Positions 38,462 through 46,548 of a stretch of 64,000 bases of DNA are shown here, one piece after another. Position 1 is the stretch's first letter. Every line of letters begins with the position of its first letter. A program made the translations under genes and the position numbers. The stretch covers positions 62,001 to 126,000 of the forward strand of contig CAWAYQ010000019.1 of assembly GCA_963786225.1 (NCBI GenBank), in the 5' to 3' direction. Source of the DNA: Flaviflagellibacter sp963786225. Its GTDB lineage: Bacteria > Pseudomonadota > Alphaproteobacteria > Rhizobiales > Methylopilaceae. A model generated the notes under the pieces. That model was given only the letters and a program-made list of their open reading frames with translations, was not told the origin of the DNA and did no database searches.

Positions 38462-39125
38462 GGATCATGTATCCCGCGCCCCGGACCGTATGCAGCAATG
38501 GCGTCTCGAATCCCTTGTCGATCTTCGACCTTAGCCGCGAGATATGGACATCGATCACATTGGTCTGCGGATCGAAGTGATAGTCCCACACATTTTCCAG
38601 CAGCATGGTGCGCGTCACCACCTGGCCGGTATGACGCATCAGATACTCCAGCAGGCGGAATTCACGCGGCTGCAGCGCGATCTCGGTGCCGGCGCGCGAC
38701 ACCTTGTGAGCAAGCCGGTCGAGTTCGAGCTCCCCGGCGCGATAGACCGTATCGGCGGCGTTCGGCGCGCTTCTGCGGCCCAGCGCCTCGATGCGGGCGA
38801 GAAGTTCCGAGAAGGCGTAGGGCTTGGTGAGATAATCGTCGCCGCCGGCCCGCAATCCGGCCACGCGGTCGTCCACCTGCCCGAGCGCCGAGAGAATAAG
38901 GGTCGGCGTCCGCACGCCCTCGGCGCGCAGACGGCCGATCACGGCCAGACCGTCGAGCTTTGGCAGCATGCGGTCGACGACAATAACATCATAGGGATTG
39001 GCGGCGGCCTGGGCGTAGCCGTCCTCGCCGTCGAGGGCATGGTCCGGTACATGCCCCGCCTCCCGCAACGCCTTGACGAGATAGGCGGCGGCTTCGCGGT
39101 CGTCTTCGACAAGCAGGATGCGCAT
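38445..39125 (-). CDS. OmpR-family response regulator
   Basis: About 226 residues from ATG 39125 (MRILLVEDDREAAAYLVKAL); an ATG at 39140 adds five residues. The receiver domain has the acidic pair EDD, the phosphorylation site in VIVVDRMLPKLDG and the conserved Lys in DDYLTKPYAF. The C-terminal winged helix shows LQPREFRLLEYLMRHTGQVVTRTMLLENVWDYHFDPQTNVIDVHISRLRSKID. It overlaps its kinase gene. A terminator hairpin separates it from degP, so the regulator probably has its own promoter at about 39140-39160, or is reached by read-through. Confidence 0.92.
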   Translation of the reverse strand: MRILLVEDDREAAAYLVKALREAGHVPDHALDGEDGYAQAAANPYDVIVVDRMLPKLDGLAVIGRLRAEGVRTPTLILSALGQVDDRVAGLRAGGDDYLTKPYAFSELLARIEALGRRSAPNAADTVYRAGELELDRLAHKVSRAGTEIALQPREFRLLEYLMRHTGQVVTRTMLLENVWDYHFDPQTNVIDVHISRLRSKIDKGFETPLLHTVRGAGYMIRDGAR

Positions 39126-39149
39126 CTGAGCTTCATACATGATCGCGGC

Positions 39150-39196
39150 CCTGGAAAAAACGAAACGGCGGGGGCCCCGGGGAGCCGCCCGCCGTT
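39150..39196 (-). terminator. Terminator downstream of degP
   Basis: A 9-bp perfect stem (AACGGCGGG/CCCGCCGTT, 39164-39196) enclosing a GC-rich inner palindrome. It is followed on the reverse strand by TTTCGTTTTTT. This is placed 20 bp after the degP stop. Confidence 0.85.
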
Positions 39197-39217
39197 CTCG
39201 CAGTCGTCAGGAAGGGC

Positions 39218-40801
39218 TCAGCCCTTCTTGACGGGGACCGCTACATATCGCGCGTTATCGCCGGATTTGACCCGGAAGGTCACGAAACGCGCTTTGTCCT
39301 TCTTGGCCGAGGCCGAGATCGCGTTGGCCACGTCGGCCGACGTCGAGACGGCCGTGCCGCTGACTTCCAGGATCACATCGCCGACCCGAAGCTTGTCGCT
39401 GACGGCGCTGTCACCGTCCACGCTGGCCACGGCAACGCCCTTGCCGTCAGGCGACGGCGCGAGCTCAAGACCGAGGTCGTCGAGCACCGACGGCTGGGCC
39501 TGACCCAAATCCGGAGAGGAGCCTCCGTCTTCGCCCTGGTTCATCTTGGCGACATCGTCAGGCCGCTTGCCGAGCTCCACGGTGATATCGCGCTCCGAAC
39601 CTCCGCGCCAAACTTTCAGCTCGGCCTTCGAGCCGGGCTTCAGCGCGCCGACCATACGGGTCAGTTCACGAGGGTCGGAGACGTCCTGGCCGTTGAGCGA
39701 CAGGATCACATCCTGGTTCTGAATGCCGGCCTTGGCGGCAGGCGTCGAACCATGAACTTCGGAGACGAGCGCGCCGCGGGCTTCCTTCAGGCCCATGGCC
39801 TCCTTCATGTCTTCCTCGACCGGCTGGATGCCGACGCCGAGCCAGCCGCGCGTGACCGAACCGCTTGAGCGCAGCGAGTCGACGACACTTGCCACGACAT
39901 TGGACGGAACCGCGAACGCGATGCCGACATTGCCGCCGGATTGCGAGTAGATCGCGGTATTTACGCCGACAACCTCGCCCTTGAGATTAAAGGTCGGGCC
40001 ACCCGAATTGCCGCGGTTCACCGCCGCGTCGATCTGAAGGTAATCGTCGTACGGACCCGAACCGAGATCGCGACCGCGCGCCGAAACGATGCCGGCGGTC
40101 ACGGTGCCGCCGAGGCCGAACGGATTGCCGATCGCGAGCACCCAGTCGCCGACACGCGGCACATCCTTACCTAGGCTGACGAAAGCGAACTTCTCGTTCT
40201 TGTCGACCTTCAGCAGCGCGAGATCGGTCTGCGGATCGGTGCCGATAACCTTGGCGGTCATAGTCTCGCCACCGTCCGTCACGACATCGACTTCGGCCGC
40301 GTCCGAGACGACATGGTTGTTCGTGACGATATAGCCGTCCTCCGAGATGAAGAATCCCGACCCCTGGGCCATGCCGAACTGCCTCGGACCCGGACGGCCG
40401 AGACCCCGGCCGCGCGGACCGGCGCCCGGTCCGTATTCGCCCTGGCCTTCGTCGAAGAAGCGACGCAGCGGATGATTTTCGGGAAGGTTCTTGAAGAAGC
40501 CAGGCAGCTGGTCGGCCGACGACATTTCGCGTTCGGTCTTCACCCGCACGGAAACAACCGCGGGCTTCACCGTATCGACGATATTGGCAAAGCCGATCTG
40601 TTCCTGCCGGGGGGCGTTGTTCTGAAGCTGGTTTTGTTTGCTAAGGTCCTGCGCCTGCACGATCTGGGCACTTGCCGGGCGGCTTTCGACCAGCATCTCG
40701 CCGGCGAGCACACCGCTCAGGCCGAGCGCGACTACGGACGCGAGAAGCGCGGCTTTGTGACGCTTCAGCGACCGGATGGGATTCTTTGGCTCCGACTGCA
40801 T
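39218..40801 (-). CDS. degP: Do-family periplasmic serine protease/chaperone
   Basis: 527 residues, intact, from ATG 40801. A signal/anchor segment (AALLASVVALGLSGVLAGEML) leads to a trypsin-like domain with catalytic His in VTNNHVVSDAAEVDV, Asp in DPQTDLALLKVD and Ser in NRGNSGGPTFNLKGEVVGVNTAIYS. Two PDZ domains follow (about residues 300-390 and 420-520). The long linker with LPENHPLRRFFDEGQG is typical of alphaproteobacterial DegP. It degrades or refolds misfolded envelope proteins. It lies between the ccm cluster and a two-component system, an arrangement I recall from Rhizobium/Bradyrhizobium cycHJKL-degP loci. Confidence 0.95.
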   Translation of the reverse strand: MQSEPKNPIRSLKRHKAALLASVVALGLSGVLAGEMLVESRPASAQIVQAQDLSKQNQLQNNAPRQEQIGFANIVDTVKPAVVSVRVKTEREMSSADQLPGFFKNLPENHPLRRFFDEGQGEYGPGAGPRGRGLGRPGPRQFGMAQGSGFFISEDGYIVTNNHVVSDAAEVDVVTDGGETMTAKVIGTDPQTDLALLKVDKNEKFAFVSLGKDVPRVGDWVLAIGNPFGLGGTVTAGIVSARGRDLGSGPYDDYLQIDAAVNRGNSGGPTFNLKGEVVGVNTAIYSQSGGNVGIAFAVPSNVVASVVDSLRSSGSVTRGWLGVGIQPVEEDMKEAMGLKEARGALVSEVHGSTPAAKAGIQNQDVILSLNGQDVSDPRELTRMVGALKPGSKAELKVWRGGSERDITVELGKRPDDVAKMNQGEDGGSSPDLGQAQPSVLDDLGLELAPSPDGKGVAVASVDGDSAVSDKLRVGDVILEVSGTAVSTSADVANAISASAKKDKARFVTFRVKSGDNARYVAVPVKKG

Positions 40802-40908
40802 GTCATTCCTCTTGGCTTGAATTCGGAGCAGCCTTATCGGCCGCCGGGGAAAATGAATGCGCCTTCGGGCCTTACGGCTCCATTGCCCCAACATGAAATC
40901 TTCGTAAC

Positions 40909-41367
40909 CTAAGCCTCGCGGCGCAGGAGAGCTTCGAGCTTGCGCCCTTCCGCAGGTGTCAATTTCTCTTGGTCCGCCGGTAGCTTACGCCGACGCCGCA
41001 CCGCGATCAGGGCTGCTCCGGCCCCCAGAAGAAAAACCGCGATCGGGGTGCCCCAGAGAACCAGGGTTTCGGCCTCCAGACGTGGCTTCAGCAGCACGAA
41101 TTCCCCGTAGCGGGCGACGAGGAAAGCCTTGATCGTCCCATCGCTGTCGCCGGCCGCGACGCGCTCGCGAACCAGAGCGCGCAGGTCCTTCGCGAGCGGC
41201 GCGTCGGAATCGTCGATCGACTGATTCTGGCACACCATGCAGCGCAGTTCGCGGAACAGATCGCGCGCCCGCGCCTCCTGCGCCGCGTTCGGCAGTTCAC
41301 CTCCGGGATCGTACGCAAGAACGGGAGTGGAAAAGAACATGAGGAGGACGAGGAGCGCGGTGCGCAT
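40909..41367 (-). CDS. ccmH: Cytochrome c maturation protein CcmH/CycL
   Basis: 152 residues from ATG 41367, with a signal peptide (TALLVLLMFFSTPVLA). The haem-handling thiol pair is in RDLFRELRCMVCQNQSIDDSDAPLAKDLR, the invariant LRCxxCQNQ motif. A C-terminal membrane helix (LVLWGTPIAVFLLGAGAALIAV) anchors it. It reduces apocytochrome CxxCH thiols before haem attachment in the periplasm. The last gene of ccmI-E-F-H; starts 6 bp after ccmF. Confidence 0.94.
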   Translation of the reverse strand: MRTALLVLLMFFSTPVLAYDPGGELPNAAQEARARDLFRELRCMVCQNQSIDDSDAPLAKDLRALVRERVAAGDSDGTIKAFLVARYGEFVLLKPRLEAETLVLWGTPIAVFLLGAGAALIAVRRRRKLPADQEKLTPAEGRKLEALLRREA

Positions 41368-41372
41368 CGGCG

Positions 41373-43349
41373 TCACTCCGCCGCCTGCAGACGCTGCCGC
41401 GCGGGGCGCGGGGCGCCGACCCTCAGCCGCCTGTCGGCGAGCGAGAGCAACCCGCCGAACGCCATCAGCATCGGGCCGATCCAGATCAGTAGAACGAGCG
41501 GCTTCCACTGGGCGCGCACCGCGACCGCGCCGCCGTCCGCGATTTCGCCGAGCGACACATAAAGCTGCGAGACCCCGAAGGTCACAAGGCCGGCCTCGGT
41601 CGTCGTCATCTGCCGGACCGCAAACAGCCGTTTGGAGGATTCCACACTGGCCGTGACGAGCCCCGCCTCGCGGACTTCGAAGCGTGCAACGAAGTCCTGA
41701 TAATTAGGCCCGCCGCGCATGCCTGTTTCCGTGAGAACCAGGCTCTTGCCGCCGACGTCCATCGCCTGCCCGGTCCGCATCATCTCGATGCGCTCGACGT
41801 TCCAGGCCGTTGCGGCCGTGATGCCGAGCAGCGCGATGCCGAGGCCGCAATGGGCGAACGCCGCGCCCCAGCTCGACCGCGGCAGGCCGGCCGCCCGGCG
41901 CAGCGTCTCGCCGGCCGACACGCGGAACAGGCGCGTGCGCTCGGCGATTTCGGCGAATGCACCGACAATGACGAAGAAGGCGATGGCGACCGCGAGGGGC
42001 GCGAGAGCCGGACCGCCCTCCTCCGCGTAAGCGGCAACCGCGCCAGCCAGCAAAGCGGCGCCCGCCGCGAGCCAAAGCCTCTGCGCTGCCCAGTAAAGAT
42101 CGCCGCGTTTCCAGGCCATCAAGGGTCCGAACGGCACGGCGCAGAGCAGCGCGAGCGCGAGCGGTCCGAAGGTCGCGTTGAAATAGGGCGCGCCGACGGA
42201 AATCTTGTCGCCCGTCACGGCCTCGAGCGCGAGCGGATACAACGTGCCGACCAGAACAGTCGCGGTGGCGGTGGTGATGAGGAGGTTGTTGAGGACAAGC
42301 GCGCCTTCACGCGACACCGGCGCGAACAATCCGCCCTGCTTCAGCGCGCCCGCGCGAAGACCGAACAGAGCAAGCGAGCCCCCCACGAACACCGCGAGAA
42401 TGATGAGGATGAAAAGCCCACGTGTCGGATCGACCGCGAAGGCGTGCACCGACGTCAATACACCGGAGCGGACGAGGAACGTGCCAAGAAGCGACAGCGA
42501 GAAGGTGAGAATGGCAAGCAGCACCGTCCAGACCTTCAGCGCCTCGCGCTTTTCCATGACGAGCGCGGAATGCAGCAGCGCGGTACCGCCGAGCCACGGC
42601 ATGAAGCTGGCGTTCTCGACCGGGTCCCAGAACCAGAATCCGCCCCAACCGAGCTCGTAATAGGCCCAGTAAGAGCCCATCGCGATGCCGAGAGTGAGGA
42701 ACAGCCAGGCGGCGAGCGTCCATGGCCGCACCCAGCGCGCCCAGGCGGCATCGATGCGGCCTTCCATCAGGGCAGCGACGGCGAAGGCGAAGGCGATCGA
42801 GAAGCCGACATAGCCGAGGTAAAGGAGCGGCGGATGGATCGCCAGCCCGATGTCCTGCAGCAGCGGGTTCAGGTCGCGACCCTCGAGCGGCGCCGGGTCG
42901 ACGCGCGCGAACGGGTTCGACGCGATCAGGATGAAGAGAAGAAACGCCGCGCCGATCCAGCCCTGCACCGCCAGAACATTGGCCTTCAGGCGCGCGGGCA
43001 GATTGGAGCCGAACAGAGCGACCGCCGCGCCGAAGATCGCGAGAATGAGAACCCAGAGCAGCATCGAGCCCTCATGGTTCCCCCAGACGCCGGTGATCTT
43101 GTAGAGCATGGGCTTCGCCGAATGAGAGTTTTCGACGACGTTCAGGACCGAGAAATCGGACGTGACATAGGCCGCGGTCAAAGCCGTGAACGCAAACAGG
43201 ATGAAGGCGAACTGGCCGAGAGCCGTGCCGCCGGCGACCCCCATCAATGCTGCGTCTCCGCGCCGCGCGCCCAACAACGGGACCGTGCTTTGCACGCACG
43301 CAAGCACAAGCGCGAGAACAAGCGCGAAATGTCCGGCTTCGGCGGTCAT
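41373..43349 (-). CDS. ccmF: Haem lyase subunit CcmF/CycK
   Basis: 658 residues, intact, with about 14-15 membrane helices. Signatures: HSAKPMLYKITGVWGNHEGSMLLWVL, the WWD haem-handling loop WGGFWFWDPVENASFMPWLGGTALLHSAL, and conserved periplasmic histidines (e.g. AIHPPLLYLGYVG). It ligates haem from holo-CcmE to apocytochrome c with CcmH. Start overlaps the ccmE stop (ATGA). Confidence 0.95.
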   Translation of the reverse strand: MTAEAGHFALVLALVLACVQSTVPLLGARRGDAALMGVAGGTALGQFAFILFAFTALTAAYVTSDFSVLNVVENSHSAKPMLYKITGVWGNHEGSMLLWVLILAIFGAAVALFGSNLPARLKANVLAVQGWIGAAFLLFILIASNPFARVDPAPLEGRDLNPLLQDIGLAIHPPLLYLGYVGFSIAFAFAVAALMEGRIDAAWARWVRPWTLAAWLFLTLGIAMGSYWAYYELGWGGFWFWDPVENASFMPWLGGTALLHSALVMEKREALKVWTVLLAILTFSLSLLGTFLVRSGVLTSVHAFAVDPTRGLFILIILAVFVGGSLALFGLRAGALKQGGLFAPVSREGALVLNNLLITTATATVLVGTLYPLALEAVTGDKISVGAPYFNATFGPLALALLCAVPFGPLMAWKRGDLYWAAQRLWLAAGAALLAGAVAAYAEEGGPALAPLAVAIAFFVIVGAFAEIAERTRLFRVSAGETLRRAAGLPRSSWGAAFAHCGLGIALLGITAATAWNVERIEMMRTGQAMDVGGKSLVLTETGMRGGPNYQDFVARFEVREAGLVTASVESSKRLFAVRQMTTTEAGLVTFGVSQLYVSLGEIADGGAVAVRAQWKPLVLLIWIGPMLMAFGGLLSLADRRLRVGAPRPARQRLQAAE

Positions 43350-43783
43350 TTCGTATCTCCCTTCCAGACACCCTGTTTCTTCAGGGCGTCGGCCACTTCC
43401 TTCGGCATATAGGTCTCGTCATGCTTGGCGAGCACGCTGTCGGCGCGAAACGTGCCGTCGGATCCGAGACTGCCCTCGGCAATGACGCCCTGCCCTTCCC
43501 GGAACAGATCGGGAAGAAGTCCGGAATAAACGACCGCGATCTTTGTCGCGCCGTCGGTCACCGCGAAGCGCACATCACTGCCCTGGCGGTTTACGCTGCC
43601 GTTTTCGACAAGGCCACCCAGCCGCAGGCGCGTACCCGGCACCGGAGGTTTTTCGACGAGGGCCGTCGGTGCGCTGAAAAAGACGATCGTGTCGTTGAGC
43701 GCGCTCAGGACGAGACCGGCCGCGGCGGCAAGAACCACCCCGGCAAGACCGATCAGAACGAGACGTCGGCCTTTGCGCGTCAC
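43346..43783 (-). CDS. ccmE: Haem chaperone CcmE/CycJ
   Basis: 145 residues from a GTG start at 43783 that overlaps the ccmI stop (GTGA). An N-terminal anchor helix (LVLIGLAGVVLAAAAGLVLSAL) precedes an OB-fold domain. The covalent haem-binding His and downstream Tyr are in VLAKHDETYMPKEV. It carries haem in the periplasm to CcmF. Confidence 0.95.
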   Translation of the reverse strand: MTRKGRRLVLIGLAGVVLAAAAGLVLSALNDTIVFFSAPTALVEKPPVPGTRLRLGGLVENGSVNRQGSDVRFAVTDGATKIAVVYSGLLPDLFREGQGVIAEGSLGSDGTFRADSVLAKHDETYMPKEVADALKKQGVWKGDTK

Positions 43784-44896
43784 GCCGGTTTGTCCTCCAA
43801 GCCAAGTCCCAGAAGAAGATCCGCGATTCGCCGGAGCGCCTCGGGATTATCGGCGAAAGCGGCTTTCGCCGCATCAGCCGCGGCCTTCGCCCTGTCCGGC
43901 TTCGCCGAGCATACTCCAAGCGCGGACAAGCCGGAGCTGTCCGCCGAGATCACGCGGCGCCTCCTTCAATCGCGCGCCGAGACCTTCCACCATGCCGCGT
44001 ATCGTCGCGAGCCGCTGGTCGGGAGACACATTTTCGAGAGCTGCGGGATCGACCGCCGGGGCCTGCCCTTCTTCCCCGAGCGCGACGGCCGCCAGAGCGT
44101 CGCGGACGGTGCGTATATAAGGAGCATCGGGCGATGCCGCCGCCAGGAGCTCCCGGTAGATGGTCGCGGCCTTCGGGAGGTCTGCGTCCTGCTCGGCCGC
44201 CCGGCCCAGATAAAAGCGGGCACGGACCTGTTTCGGATCGAGTGCCGTCGCGCGCTCGAACGCAGCTCGCGCCTCGGGCGTAACATTCCCCTGAGCTAGA
44301 AGGGTCAGGGCTTCGCCATGTCCTGCCTCGCGCTCCGCGGTCGAGCCCAGAAGACGAATCGCATTGGCATAGGCGATTGCCGCTTTTTCAACCTGACCGG
44401 AGCGCAGATAGACCGGGGCCACGACCTCCCACCCCTGCCCGTCGTCCGGCCGCTTCGCCAATTCGGCTTCGACGCGGGCCAGAAGATCGGCGAGCGCGCT
44501 GTCCGCGCCCTGGTCCGTTGCCCGTGCCGCCAAAGGACGATCGGGCAAATCGGGCCGGCCGAGCACGGAGTAAAGCCCGGCCGCCGCCAGCGGCAGTCCG
44601 GCCAGGGCAAACACCGCGACCGCCCGGCGCCGGAACTTCGACATCCCCGTTCCGGCGACCGTAGCGGGCGCCCGTTCGGAGGCCGCAATCAGCCGCCGTG
44701 CCACCTCGACGCGGGCAGCCTCCGCCTCGGCGGGGCCGATCGTGCCGCGCGCGCTGTCGCGTTCGATTTCGGTCAATTGATCCCGATAGACGGCTTCCTC
44801 GCCCCCCTCCGTTCCGGCGCGGCGGCGCCCCAGAGGCAGGAGAACGGCAAGAACCGCCGCGGCGGTCATGACTAAAAAGATGAGTCCGAGCATCAT
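43780..44896 (-). CDS. ccmI: Cytochrome c maturation protein CcmI/CycH (one frameshift)
   Basis: About 372 residues from ATG 44896/44893 (MMLGLIFLVMTAAAVLAVLLPL). Two membrane helices flank the cytoplasmic leucine-zipper-like loop YRDQLTEIERDSARGTIGPAEAEAARVEVARRLIAA. The periplasmic part has TPR repeats (GWEVVAPVYLRSGQVEKAAIAYANAIRLLG, PEARAAFERATALDPKQVRARFYLG) that chaperone apocytochrome c. Near 43895 the frame changes; the restored tail is KAAFADNPEALRRIADLLLGLGLEDKPA, ending at the stop that overlaps ccmE. Confidence 0.9.
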
Positions 44897-45027
44897 GCGG
44901 GCGTCATCTAGCACAATTGCGGACCTGTCTGTGATCCGGCCGCCGATCCCCTTCCACCCCTTCGGACGGATCGCTAGTGTCGCACCATCCGCCTTTCGTG
45001 ATTCATCCGCACATCCGGGCCAGCACA

Positions 45028-46293
45028 GTGCCGACGCGACCGACACGCCGCTACTCCTTCAGGTCGCTTTTGCGCGAGGCCCGCCGGCAGCACGCCGGCT
45101 GGGAACCGGCATGGCCGAAAGCCGAGCCGAAGTCGTCATACGACATCGTCATCATAGGCGGCGGCGGCCACGGCTTGGCCACGGCCTATTACCTGGCCAA
45201 GCTGCACGGCGTGAAAAACATCGCCGTGCTTGAAAAGGGGTGGCTCGGCGGCGGCAACACGGCCCGCAACACCGCCATCATCCGCTCGAATTATCTCAGG
45301 CCGCAAAGCATGGCGCTTTACGGGCTCTCGCATTCGCTGTTCGAACATTTGTCGTCCGAACTCGAATTCAACGTCCTCTATTCGCCGCGCGGCCTCGTCG
45401 AGCTGGCCTATAGCCGCCAGCATATGGAAGCCCTGTCGCGGACGGCGGATGCAAACCGGCATTTCGGCATCAAGACCTGGATGATCCCACCGGATGAGGT
45501 ACGCGCCCTCCTGCCGCTGCTCGATGACGGGCCGCACAAGAGATATCCGCTGTTCGGCGGGCTGTGGCAGCCGCACGGCGCCATCGCGCGGCATGATGCG
45601 GTCGCCTGGGGCTATGCGCGCATGGCGGCGCGGCTCGGAATCGACATCGTCGAAAATTGCGAGGTCGGCAGCATCGGAATGATCGACGGCCGGGTTACGG
45701 CCGTACATACTTCAAGAGGCTCGATCTCGACCGGCACCGTCCTGGTGGCCGCCGCCGCCGATAGCGCCGCCCTGGTCGCGCCGCTTGGCATCGAGCTTCC
45801 AATCGAACCCGTGACGCTGCAGGCCTTCGTCTCGGAACCGCTGAAGCCTGTTCTCGACGTCGTCGTGCTCTCCGGCGCGGTGGAGGGCTATGTGAGCCAG
45901 TCCGACAAGGGCGAGCTTGTGATCGGAGGCGCGACGGATCGCTATCCCGGCTATTCGCGGCGCGGCGCGTTCAACGCCATCGAGGACGCGGTCTCCTCCA
46001 TTCTCGAACTCTTTCCCGCGCTCTCGCGCGTCCGCATGATGCGCCAGTGGGGTGGCACGGTCGACATCACGCCCGACCGCTCGCCGATCATCGGCAAAGC
46101 GGGACCGGACGGATTGTTCCTCAATTGCGGCTGGGGCACCGGCGGCTTCAAGGCGATTCCCGGCTCGGGCTACGCCACCGCAAGCCTCTTGACCTCCGGC
46201 AAGGCGGCTCATGTCGTCGAGCCGTTCGGGCTCGACCGTTTCGCGCAAGGGCTCCTGATCGACGAAAGCGCGGCCTCGGCCGTGGTCCACTAA
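45028..46293 (+). CDS. soxB: Sarcosine oxidase beta subunit
   Basis: About 421 residues. No ATG precedes the conserved N-terminus RRYSFRSLLREARRQHAGWEPAW, so I chose the GTG at 45028; a GTG at 44977 is an alternative. FAD-binding YDIVIIGGGGHGLATAYYLAK and GNTARNTAIIRSNYL are typical of heterotetrameric sarcosine oxidase beta. The C-terminus has TPDRSPIIGKAGPDGLFLNCGWGTGGFKA. The subunit holds covalent FMN and noncovalent FAD and oxidises sarcosine to glycine and a one-carbon unit. First gene of soxBDAG, divergent from ccmI. Confidence 0.93.
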   Translation: MPTRPTRRYSFRSLLREARRQHAGWEPAWPKAEPKSSYDIVIIGGGGHGLATAYYLAKLHGVKNIAVLEKGWLGGGNTARNTAIIRSNYLRPQSMALYGLSHSLFEHLSSELEFNVLYSPRGLVELAYSRQHMEALSRTADANRHFGIKTWMIPPDEVRALLPLLDDGPHKRYPLFGGLWQPHGAIARHDAVAWGYARMAARLGIDIVENCEVGSIGMIDGRVTAVHTSRGSISTGTVLVAAAADSAALVAPLGIELPIEPVTLQAFVSEPLKPVLDVVVLSGAVEGYVSQSDKGELVIGGATDRYPGYSRRGAFNAIEDAVSSILELFPALSRVRMMRQWGGTVDITPDRSPIIGKAGPDGLFLNCGWGTGGFKAIPGSGYATASLLTSGKAAHVVEPFGLDRFAQGLLIDESAASAVVH

Positions 46294-46302
46294 GGCAGGA
46301 AC

Positions 46303-46548
46303 ATGTTGCTCATCACCTGCCCCGTCTGCGCGATCACGGCCGACGAAACCGAATTTTCATGCGGTGGATTTTATGCATCCAGCGGCAAACGCCGTACCTA
46401 CGTGCGCGGGGTCGTGCGGGAATGGTGGCTGTGCGAAGCGGGTTGCGGAACCTGGTTCGGCATGGCGCGGCACACCGGAAACCAGCGCATTTTCGCAACA
46501 TGGGCGCGCGGTCATGAACCAGGCCCCTTTCCGGGAGAAGCCGCATGA
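46303..46548 (+). CDS. soxD: Sarcosine oxidase delta subunit (short form)
   Basis: 81 residues, starting MLLITCPVCAITADETEFSCGG. The zinc site is formed by CPVC and the later CEAGCGTWF; the end TGNQRIFATWARG matches the family. It is shorter than the common 95-105 residue subunit, with much of the middle region replaced by SGKRRTYVRGVVREWW. It binds zinc and bridges the alpha and beta subunits. It overlaps the soxA start (ATGA) and follows soxB by 9 bp. Confidence 0.88.
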   Translation: MLLITCPVCAITADETEFSCGGFYASSGKRRTYVRGVVREWWLCEAGCGTWFGMARHTGNQRIFATWARGHEPGPFPGEAA

